Shown: one piece after another, positions 45,723-52,106 of the stretch
Numbering within the stretch: position 1 is the first letter of the stretch
How the letters are laid out: every line of letters begins with the position of its first letter
Source of the DNA: DASPKT01 sp035626475
GTDB lineage: Bacteria; Pseudomonadota; Alphaproteobacteria; Azospirillales; Azospirillaceae
Length of the DNA stretch: 52,106 nucleotides
NCBI GenBank assembly: GCA_035626475.1
Contig: DASPNP010000068.1
Location: 1 to 52,106, forward strand
Direction: 5' to 3'
The notes under the pieces: model-generated
Databases searched by the model: none
What the model was told of the DNA's origin: nothing
Seen by the model: the letters and a program-made list of their open reading frames with translations, nothing else
Program-made: the position numbers and the translations under genes

Positions 45723-46928
45723 ATGACCGGCAGCAAGGAGATGGTCGGGCCGCCGCCCTGGACCGACGTGGGCACGCACGGCGTGTTCCCCGAGGGCCGG
45801 CACGACGAGGTGGCGCGGTTCAACTTCCTGGCGTCCCTCAACGTCCATATCCAGACCAGGATCTTCCCGGGCAACCGGCTGGCCTACGAGAAGCGGGTGC
45901 GCCCCCGCTTCCACGCCGAGAAGAAGCGCGAGCCGCAGACCCGGCAGGAGCTGCGCCCCTTCATGGAGGCCGATCCCTATTGGCAGACCTGGAGCGCGTT
46001 GCGCCGCACCTACATGGAGATGCGGCAGGAGAACGGCCGCTCCATGGTGCTGCGCCAGGCCGACAAGCTGATCGAGAAGGCGAAGGCGCTCAATGAAGGC
46101 GACCCGAACCTGGAACTGAACCCCGAGCTGGAGGTGCCGCGCTACCTGACGGGCGTGGACATCCACTGCATGCCCGGCAGCTACCACACCGAGGCGCTGC
46201 CCGACGATGTGACGGCGGCGGCCAACTACGACTGCGGCATCTTCGCGACCACGGGCGGCCTGCTGGGCCGCTACAATGACGGCGGCGGGCGGGCGATGCT
46301 GGCCTGGATCCGCAAGAACATGCCGGACTTCAAGCCCCGCCGCATCCTCGACATGGGCTGCGGCCTGGGCCACAACACGGTGCCGCTGGCGAAGGCGTTC
46401 CCCGACGCGGAGGTCTACGCCCTGGACGTGGCGGCGCCGATGCTGCGCTACGGCCATGCCCGGGCCAAGTCGATGGGCGTGACCAACATCCGCTTCATCC
46501 AGGAGAACTGCGAGAAGACCCGGTTTGAGGACGGCTTCTTCGACCTGGTCGTCACCGCCCAGTTCTGGCACGAGACCTCGCGCAAGGCGATGCCGCTGCT
46601 CATGAAGGAAATCCACCGGGTGCTGGCGCCGGGCGGGGTTCATCTTTCGCTGGAGCAGCCGCCCTACCGCGACATGCCGGTCTACGACCAGCTGATCCGC
46701 GACTGGGACGCGCACTACAACAACGAGCCCTTCTGGACCACGCTGCACGACATGAACATGGTCGACGAGCTGGTGAAGGCCGGCTTCCGCCGCGAGGACT
46801 GCTTCGAGACCACCTTCGTCGGGCAGATGGAGGAGGATTTCGCGCGGGATGCCGGCATGGACGGCGGCAAGGATTTCGGCCGCGGCGGCTCCTGGTACGG
46901 CGTCGGCTCCCGCAAGCCGGCCGCGTGA
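45723..46928 (+). CDS. Class I SAM-dependent methyltransferase
   Basis: 401 residues. A helical N-terminal part of about 190 residues precedes the Rossmann domain, where motif I is RRILDMGCGLGHNTVPLAKA (about 206-225). The acidic residue of motif II is in VYALDVAAPMLRYG, and EDGFFDLVVTAQFWHE matches motif IV. The C-terminal VHLSLEQPPYRDM and GGSWYGVGSRKP are family-like. The substrate is unknown; the long N-terminal extension suggests a dedicated partner or substrate domain. GGAGGAG lies 5 to 11 bases before the ATG. The next gene starts 10 bases after the stop and is probably its partner. Confidence 0.82.
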   Translation: MTGSKEMVGPPPWTDVGTHGVFPEGRHDEVARFNFLASLNVHIQTRIFPGNRLAYEKRVRPRFHAEKKREPQTRQELRPFMEADPYWQTWSALRRTYMEMRQENGRSMVLRQADKLIEKAKALNEGDPNLELNPELEVPRYLTGVDIHCMPGSYHTEALPDDVTAAANYDCGIFATTGGLLGRYNDGGGRAMLAWIRKNMPDFKPRRILDMGCGLGHNTVPLAKAFPDAEVYALDVAAPMLRYGHARAKSMGVTNIRFIQENCEKTRFEDGFFDLVVTAQFWHETSRKAMPLLMKEIHRVLAPGGVHLSLEQPPYRDMPVYDQLIRDWDAHYNNEPFWTTLHDMNMVDELVKAGFRREDCFETTFVGQMEEDFARDAGMDGGKDFGRGGSWYGVGSRKPAA

Positions 46929-46938
46929 GGGGACGCCG

Positions 46939-47310
46939 ATGACCGAGAAGCTGCCCAAGGAGCGCCTGCTGGACCCGGCCCTGAAGGCCAAGGGCCGCCG
47001 CCCCTACTTCTTCCAGGACCCGGCCGCCGACCGGCTGATGGCGATCACCATGGCGCTGGCCGGCGAGCTGTCGGTCACGCGCGAGCGGCTGGACACGCTG
47101 GAACGGGTGCTGGCCGGCAAGGGCATCCTGGCGCAGGAGGAGATCGAGGCTTTCCGCCCCGACGACGACGCCAAGAACGCCCGCGCCACGCTGCGCAACG
47201 ACTATGTCCGCCGCGTGCTGCGCATCATCCAGGCCGAGTTCGACGAGCTCGACCAGATGAAGGCCGAGGACGAGTACCAGCGCTACCAGGAGGAACTGGC
47301 GCGGGACTAA
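46939..47310 (+). CDS. Hypothetical protein next to the methyltransferase
   Basis: 123 residues, charged and helical (RLMAITMALAGELSVTRERL, EFDELDQMKAEDEYQRYQEE), with no signal or membrane segment. No family was recognised. It starts 10 bases after the methyltransferase stop, with GAGGGGA before the ATG, so the pair forms an operon. It could be a regulatory or docking subunit of the methyltransferase; this is inference from position. A palindromic element follows 22 bases after the stop. Confidence 0.65.
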   Translation: MTEKLPKERLLDPALKAKGRRPYFFQDPAADRLMAITMALAGELSVTRERLDTLERVLAGKGILAQEEIEAFRPDDDAKNARATLRNDYVRRVLRIIQAEFDELDQMKAEDEYQRYQEELARD

Positions 47311-47332
47311 GGCCGACCGGGACCGAAGCGTT

Positions 47333-47414
47333 CGTAGGTCGCATGGAGGCGAAGCCGTAATGCGACATCCCGGCCGGAGCATGTCGCATTGCGCTCCGCT
47401 CCATGCGACCTACG
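47333..47414. repeat. Palindromic element, family 1, copy E
   Basis: 82 bp, ends CGTAGGTCGCATGGAGGC and CTCCATGCGACCTACG, inner GTAATGCGACA / TGTCGCATTGCG. It lies between the convergent methyltransferase operon and the MEDS kinase gene. Confidence 0.85.
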
Positions 47415-47429
47415 GAATTGCCTGCCGGC

Positions 47430-48722
47430 TCAGCCCGTGAAGGCGAGCCGGAACTCGGTCGCGGCGCCGCTGGAGAGCGAGACCTGCCCACCGACTTGGC
47501 GGGCGATGGCCTTCACCAGCGACAGGCCGGACCCGGGCTGCCGCCCGTCGCCGTCGATGCCGCGGCCGTCGTCGCGGACCAGCAGCTCCCCCTCCCGTCC
47601 CGCGCGCGGCGGCCGGAAGGAGATCTCGATGCGGCCGTCGCGCTCGCCGGGGAAGGCGTGCTTGAAGGCGTTGGCGATGGCCTCGGCGGCCACCAGCCCC
47701 ACCGGCACGGCGGTGTTCAGGTCCAGGCGCCCCTCGGCCTGCGCCACCTCGACCGTGATGCGGCCGGACGCGCCGAAGCTCTCGGCCATGGCATCGCCCA
47801 GGGTGCGCAGGTACTGGGCGAAGTCGATGCCGCTGGTGTCGTCGTGCTGGTACAGCGCCTCGTGCACCAGGCTCATCGCCGTGACCCGGCGCAGCGTGTC
47901 CTCGAAGGCCTCGCGCAGGGCTGGGTCGTTGCTGCGCATCGCCTTCAGCGACAGCAGGCTGTTCACGACCTGCAGGTTGTTCTTCACCCGGTGGTGGACC
48001 TCCTGCAGCAGCACGTCCTTGTCGGCGGCGGCCCGGCGGGTCTCTTCCAGCGCGGCGCTGAGGGCGCGGGTGCGCTCCTCGACGCGCGCCTCCAGCGCCT
48101 CGTTGGCCCGGCGCAGCTCCTCCTTCGCCTGCTTCAGCGCGCTGCTTTCCAGCAGCGCCCACTGGCCGCGGCGGCGCGCGAGGGCGAACTGGTGCGTCTC
48201 CACCACGTCCAGCACGCCGCCGGCGTTGCAACGCTCGGTGCAGTAGCTGCACAGCGCGATGATCTGGTGGTCGCAGAAGCAGCCATTCACCTTCTCCTCG
48301 TACTCGTTGAAGGAGTCCCAGTCCTTCGCCTCGAGGAAATAGGTGTTTCCGGTGACCCGCAGGCCCTTGTAGCCGCCGGCCAGGGCCTCGTCCTTCTTGG
48401 CGAGCCAGCCTTGGATCAGGTCGTCCGCGCCCTTCTTGTCCTGGCTCAGGTACCATTCCCCGGCATCGACGATCTCGATCTGCCCGCGGGCCATCAGCCT
48501 GTCGAGGTCAGGCACGGCGGCACGTAGCGCGTCGGTCGCGCCTTGGGCGCGCAGCGGCGGCGCCGCCACCCACAGGCAGCGCTCGTTGCCGTCCAATCCC
48601 GCCTTGAAGTAGGGCACCAGCGTGTCGACGAGATCCTGCGCGGTTTCGTAGAACTGGCAGAAATGCGCTCCCCAGGGGAGTGGGCCGACCGCGGGAATGC
48701 CGCTGTCAACATATGCCGTCAT
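47430..48722 (-). CDS. HWE/HisKA_2 sensor kinase with MEDS domain
   Basis: 430 residues, cytoplasmic. An N-terminal MEDS-like domain (about 12-180) begins WGAHFCQFYETAQDLVDTLV. A coiled coil (about 190-235) leads to the HisKA_2 dimerisation box EVHHRVKNNLQVVNSLL (H243/H244), and an ATPase domain with AAEAIANAFKHAF, VRDDGRGID and GSGLSLVKAIARQVGG follows. The MEDS part carries a cysteine group, C148, C150, C158, C161 and C165, that could bind metal or sense redox. AAGGAGG lies just before the ATG at 48722. A single-domain response regulator is divergent, 102 bases away, and is the likely partner. Confidence 0.85.
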   Translation of the reverse strand: MTAYVDSGIPAVGPLPWGAHFCQFYETAQDLVDTLVPYFKAGLDGNERCLWVAAPPLRAQGATDALRAAVPDLDRLMARGQIEIVDAGEWYLSQDKKGADDLIQGWLAKKDEALAGGYKGLRVTGNTYFLEAKDWDSFNEYEEKVNGCFCDHQIIALCSYCTERCNAGGVLDVVETHQFALARRRGQWALLESSALKQAKEELRRANEALEARVEERTRALSAALEETRRAAADKDVLLQEVHHRVKNNLQVVNSLLSLKAMRSNDPALREAFEDTLRRVTAMSLVHEALYQHDDTSGIDFAQYLRTLGDAMAESFGASGRITVEVAQAEGRLDLNTAVPVGLVAAEAIANAFKHAFPGERDGRIEISFRPPRAGREGELLVRDDGRGIDGDGRQPGSGLSLVKAIARQVGGQVSLSSGAATEFRLAFTG

Positions 48723-48824
48723 GATTGCCTCCTTGGGGGTAGCGGAGGGCGATCCGCTTGCCGGGCTGGGCGCCGCGGCACTATACGTGCGGTGCGGGCC
48801 GGGGGCTCACCACACAAAGGTATT

Positions 48825-49199
48825 ATGACCTTGTCCGATCGGCCGCGTATCCTGATCGTCGAAGACGAGGCACTCGTCGCCATGGCCAGCGCCGAGGCGC
48901 TGGAAACGGGCGGCTGTGACGTCACCGGCATCGCCGCGAGCCATGAGGAGGCGCTGGCCGCCGCCGCCGCCGTCCCGCCGCACCTCGTCGTCATGGACAT
49001 CCGTCTCAAGGGCGCGGTGGACGGGATCGAGACCGCGCGGGAGCTAAAGCGGCGTCACGACTGCCGCATCGTCTTCTGTACCGGCCAGGGCGACCGCACC
49101 ACCCGCGAACGCGCGGAGGGGATCGGTGCGGCGGCCTATCTGAAGAAGCCGTTCACGCCGGCGCAGCTGGTCCAGGCGGTCACGGCGGCGCTCGCCTGA
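48825..49199 (+). CDS. Single-domain response regulator
   Basis: 124 residues, a lone receiver domain. The acidic pocket is in ILIVEDEALVAM (E13, D14), the phospho-acceptor is D58 in LVVMDIRLKG, the switch threonine is in IVFCTGQGD, and the conserved lysine is in YLKKPF (K108). It has no output domain, so it would act by protein contact or phosphotransfer. The divergent HWE kinase is the natural partner. The start at ATG 48825 gives a standard receiver N-terminus (SDRPRILIVEDE). Only a weak AAAGG precedes it. Confidence 0.9.
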   Translation: MTLSDRPRILIVEDEALVAMASAEALETGGCDVTGIAASHEEALAAAAAVPPHLVVMDIRLKGAVDGIETARELKRRHDCRIVFCTGQGDRTTRERAEGIGAAAYLKKPFTPAQLVQAVTAALA

Positions 49200-49222
49200 G
49201 TCCGCGGCCGCCCGATCTCCGC

Positions 49223-50197
49223 TCAGTTCATCCCGCGCAGGCTGTCGATGGTGCGCAGGATGGCCGGGCCGATGAGGACGATGAAGAGCGGCGGCAGGAT
49301 GAAGACGACCATGGGGACGGTCATCACCGCCGGCAGCCGCGCCGCCTTCTCCTCCGCCTTCATCATGCGCTCGTCGCGCAGCTCCGCCGACAGGACCCGC
49401 AGCGCCTGCGCCAGCGGCGTGCCGTAGCGTTCGGTCTGGGCGAAGGTGTTGACCAGGGCGCGGATGCCCGGCAGCGGCACCCGCTCGGCCAAGCCCGACA
49501 GGGCCTTGGAGCGGTCGGGCAGGAAGCTCAGCTCCAGCGCCGTCAGCGCGACCTCGTCCGACAGCTCCGGCGCGCTCTGCCCCGTCTCGCGGGCGACGCG
49601 ATCCAGCGCGGCGTCCAGGCTGAGCCCGGCCTCGGCGCAGATGACCAGCAGGTCGAAGCCGTCGGGCAGCGCCTTGCGGATCGCCGCCTGCCGCTTCTGC
49701 GCCTGGTTCACCAGGAACACGCGCGGCAGCAGCAGGCCGGCCAGGGTGGCGGCGATGACCGCCAGCGGCTTGAACGCGCCGAGGTGCCAGGCGTCGAAGC
49801 CGTAGGCGAACAGCGCCACGTAGCCGGCCATGCCGACCGGCAGCACCGTGCGCGCCATGCGGAACTTGGCGAGCGCCTCGCGCGACCGGTAGCCGGCCCG
49901 GGCCAGCTGCAGCTGCAGGGCGGCGTCGCCGGTGCCGCGCGCCCGCTCGAACCGCCGCGACAAGGTGCCGAGCAGGCTGGTGTCGGCGACCGCCCGCCGC
50001 TCGCGCCGCCGGCTCTGCGCCGCCAGGGCGGAGCGCAAGGACCGGCGCCGCTCATCCAGCGCCTTCAGCCGGGCCGGCAGCGGGTCGTAGTCGACCAGCC
50101 CGCGCCAGACCAGGCCCATAACCACCAGCGCGCCGATGAGCGCGACCAGCGTCGCCGCCTGGGCGGGGCTCCCGGGGAGAAGGTCCAGCGGGCTCAT
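49223..50197 (-). CDS. tadC: Type II/IV secretion F-domain protein TadC
   Basis: 324-residue inner-membrane platform protein of the Tad (Flp) pilus. An N-terminal membrane segment (about 14-33) is followed by a T2SF domain (about 180-310: LPDGFDLLVICAEAGLSLDA, ALTALELSFLPDRSKALSGL) and closing membrane helices (MTVPMVVFILPPLFIVLIGP). Its ATG overlaps the tadB stop by 4 bases (ATGA). It is the last Tad gene in the window; no tadD follows here. Confidence 0.9.
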   Translation of the reverse strand: MSPLDLLPGSPAQAATLVALIGALVVMGLVWRGLVDYDPLPARLKALDERRRSLRSALAAQSRRRERRAVADTSLLGTLSRRFERARGTGDAALQLQLARAGYRSREALAKFRMARTVLPVGMAGYVALFAYGFDAWHLGAFKPLAVIAATLAGLLLPRVFLVNQAQKRQAAIRKALPDGFDLLVICAEAGLSLDAALDRVARETGQSAPELSDEVALTALELSFLPDRSKALSGLAERVPLPGIRALVNTFAQTERYGTPLAQALRVLSAELRDERMMKAEEKAARLPAVMTVPMVVFILPPLFIVLIGPAILRTIDSLRGMN

Positions 50198-51162
50198 ATC
50201 TCGAACCTCACCATCTTAGCCATGACCAGGATGCCGCCCAGGATCATCAGCAGCCCCGCGCCGGTCATCATGACACCGCGCGGGTCGGTCAGCAGGGCCA
50301 TGGCGTAGTCGCGGTTCATGATCATGATCGCGGCGAACATCAGGAAGGGCAGCGAGCCGATGATCCAGGCGCTGGCCTTCGCCTCCGACGACAGGGCGGA
50401 GATCTTCAGCTTCAGCTGGCGGCGGCGGCGCAGCAGGTTCGACAGGTTGCCCAGCGTCTCCGCCAGATTGCCGCCGGTCTCGCGCTGGATGGACATGGCG
50501 ATGATCAGGAACTTGAACTCCGCCGTGTCCAGCCGCCCCGCCACCTCCCACATGGCGTCGTCCAGCGAGCGCCCCAGGCGAACGGCATCGCCGATGCGGC
50601 GGAACTCCAGCCCGATCGGGTCGGGCAGCTCGCGTCCCACGGTCATGATCGACTCCACCACCGGCAGGCCCGACCGCAGGCCCCGGCAGATCAGGTCGAT
50701 GGCGTCGGGAAAGGCGTCCAGGAACTTCGCCACCCGCCGGTCGCCCATGAAGCCGACCCATAGATGCGGCAACCCCAGGCCGACGATGATGCCGGCCGGC
50801 ACCGCCAGCAGCGCCGGGAAGCCGAACAGCTGGCCCAGCACCAGGGCCGACCCGGCGGTGCAGAGCAGCACGGCCAGCACGAAGGCGCCGATCGTGATGG
50901 GCCGGCCGGTGCGCGCCAGCCGGCGGCGCAGCTTGTCCGGGTTGGGCATGACGCGCTTCAGCAGCGCGTCGAAGCCGGGAATGGCGCTGTCGTGGGTGGC
51001 GCGGCGGACGGAGACGGCGGCCGTGCGGGCGCGCTCCTGCCGGGCGCGGGCCAGGCGCTTCTCGAAGCGGGTGTCGTCGCCGTCCCCGCCCCAGGCGAGC
51101 AGCAGCAGGATCACGGCCAGACCGCCGCCCGCCGCCATGATCATCAGGGACTCCGGCGCCAT
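50194..51162 (-). CDS. tadB: Type II/IV secretion F-domain protein TadB
   Basis: 322 residues, the partner platform protein of TadC. It has an N-terminal membrane segment (LMIMAAGGGLAVILLLLAWG, 6-25) and a pair of central membrane helices (about 95-145). The T2SF domain (about 155-285) includes FPDAIDLICRGLRSGLPVVE, IQRETGGNLAETLGNLSNLL and RQLKLKISALSSEAKASAWI. The ATG at 51162 is 17 bases after the tadA stop, and its stop overlaps tadC. The order tadA-tadB-tadC matches other tad loci. Confidence 0.92.
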   Translation of the reverse strand: MAPESLMIMAAGGGLAVILLLLAWGGDGDDTRFEKRLARARQERARTAAVSVRRATHDSAIPGFDALLKRVMPNPDKLRRRLARTGRPITIGAFVLAVLLCTAGSALVLGQLFGFPALLAVPAGIIVGLGLPHLWVGFMGDRRVAKFLDAFPDAIDLICRGLRSGLPVVESIMTVGRELPDPIGLEFRRIGDAVRLGRSLDDAMWEVAGRLDTAEFKFLIIAMSIQRETGGNLAETLGNLSNLLRRRRQLKLKISALSSEAKASAWIIGSLPFLMFAAIMIMNRDYAMALLTDPRGVMMTGAGLLMILGGILVMAKMVRFEI

Positions 51163-51179
51163 GCCCCGCCCTCCCCGCC

Positions 51180-52106
51180 TCAGACCGCTTCCAGCAGCGC
51201 GCGATCCAGCCCGTAATAGGCGGCGCGCTGCGTGAAGTGCGGGCGGATGCCCGCGCATTTGAAGTCGCCGATCAGCTTCCCACCCGGCGCCTCGCCCACA
51301 TACTCGTAGTGGAAGAGGTCCTGCATGGTGACGACGTCGCCCTCCATGCCCACCACCTCGGTGACGTAGGTGATGCGGCGGACGCCGTCGCGCATGCGGC
51401 TGATCTGCACGATCAGGTCCACGGCCGAGGCGATCTGGGTACGCACCGCCTTGGCCGGCAGGTTGATGCCGGACATGCCGACCATGTTCTCCAGCCGGGT
51501 CAGCGCCTCGCGCGGGCGGTTGGCGTGGATGGTGCAGAGCGAGCCGTCATGGCCGGTGTTCATGGCCTGCAGCATGTCCAGCGCTTCCGAGCCGCGGATC
51601 TCGCCCAGGATGATGCGGTCGGGCCGCATGCGCAGCGCGTTCTTCACCAGGTCGCGCATGGTGATCTCGCCCTGCCCCTCCAGGTTGGCGGGGCGGGTTT
51701 CCAGGCGCACCACGTGCGGCTGCTGCAGCTGCAGCTCGGCGGCGTCCTCGCAGGTGATGACCCGTTCGGTGGGGTCGATGAAGGCGGTCAGGGTGTTGAG
51801 CAGGGTGGTCTTGCCCGAGCCCGTGCCGCCGCTGATCAGGGTGTTGCATCGAGAGGCGCCGATGACGCCGAGGACGCGGGCGCCCTCGGGGCTGATGGAG
51901 TTGTACTCCACCAGGTTCTTCATCGTCAGCTTGTCCTTCTTGAACTTCCGGATGGTCAGGGTGGGACCGTCCAGAGCCAGGGGCGGGGCGATGACGTTGA
52001 CGCGGGAGCCGTCGGGCAGGCGCGCGTCGCAGATCGGCGAGCTTTCGTCGACGCGGCGGCCGACCTGGTTCACGATCCGCTGGCAGATGTTCATCAGCTG
52101 GCCGTT
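51180..52106 (-). CDS. tadA: Tad pilus ATPase TadA/CpaF, 3' part (partial at window end)
   Basis: Secretion ATPase that powers assembly of the Flp pilus. The frame runs out of the window on the right, so the N-terminal part is missing. Seen are SGGTGSGKTTLLNTL (Walker A), the Asp box VITCEDAAELQLQQPHVVRL, RMRPDRIILGEIRG (Walker B) and the His box TGHDGSLCTIHANRP. The type is CpaF-like, as in other alphaproteobacterial tad loci. It is followed by tadB and tadC in one operon. Confidence 0.93.
   Translation of the reverse strand, partial: NGQLMNICQRIVNQVGRRVDESSPICDARLPDGSRVNVIAPPLALDGPTLTIRKFKKDKLTMKNLVEYNSISPEGARVLGVIGASRCNTLISGGTGSGKTTLLNTLTAFIDPTERVITCEDAAELQLQQPHVVRLETRPANLEGQGEITMRDLVKNALRMRPDRIILGEIRGSEALDMLQAMNTGHDGSLCTIHANRPREALTRLENMVGMSGINLPAKAVRTQIASAVDLIVQISRMRDGVRRITYVTEVVGMEGDVVTMQDLFHYEYVGEAPGGKLIGDFKCAGIRPHFTQRAAYYGLDRALLEAV

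Overview
The window is about 52 kb of very GC-rich DNA (roughly 70 % by eye) with dense genes and little spacer. Several genes point to an alphaproteobacterium, most likely of the Rhodospirillales/Azospirillales type. These are an RcdA-type DUF1465 protein, a TrcR-type DUF1013 cell-cycle regulator, DUF465 and DUF1192 miniproteins, a short L31 without zinc cysteines, an Hsp20 gene with a ROSE-like thermometer, HWE-type sensor kinases and a Tad pilus operon. No rRNA, tRNA, insertion-sequence transposase or CRISPR array was seen. The exact genus cannot be fixed from the sequence alone.

Layout. 1-3.1 kb: the 3' part of propionyl-CoA synthetase, an ECF sigma/anti-sigma pair and a candidate small RNA. 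3.1-9.8 kb: Hsp20, rcdA, rpmE, an ABC half-exporter, a 7TM-type sensor kinase and a pentapeptide-repeat protein. 9.9-15.6 kb: a diguanylate cyclase, small conserved proteins, phosphofructokinase and an M13 zinc peptidase. 15.6-20 kb: two small lipoproteins, ubiX, trcR, a quinone oxidoreductase, a DUF1192 protein and a ribbon-helix-helix protein. 20-24.3 kb: the biotin genes bioA and bioB on minus and bioF and bioD on plus, divergent from one control region. 24.4-29.1 kb: an EamA permease, then an accessory toxin locus. 29.2-35.7 kb: aspS, rnd and a large secreted serralysin-like protein. 35.8-43.6 kb: a GntR-controlled catabolic island. 43.8-47.3 kb: CsbD, a phospholipase D, a methyltransferase and its small partner. 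47.4-52.1 kb: a MEDS/HWE kinase with a divergent response regulator, then tadC, tadB and tadA (partial).

Two regions look most like undescribed systems. The first is the toxin locus at 25.5-29.1 kb. A native GC-rich N-terminal region is joined, through an NPNQPR...GRW linker, to a lower-GC BPSL0067-like C-terminal domain. An exported putative immunity protein follows. Then the 3' end of the toxin plus the immunity gene is repeated, with the toxin copy decayed to a remnant. A frameshifted exported protein and a membrane protein complete the locus. The second is the catabolic island at 35.8-43.6 kb. A HutC-type GntR regulator, a PEP-mutase/isocitrate-lyase family lyase, a DUF1330 protein, a nitrilase-fold protein lacking two of the three canonical catalytic residues, an aldehyde dehydrogenase, a small unknown protein and a TonB-dependent receptor are linked by two matching operator-like sites.

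The intergenic spaces carry at least four families of inverted-repeat elements. The most striking is an approximately 84-bp palindromic element present five times, four times between convergent genes. A second family occurs three times; one copy is flipped and another supplies the stop codon of a gene.
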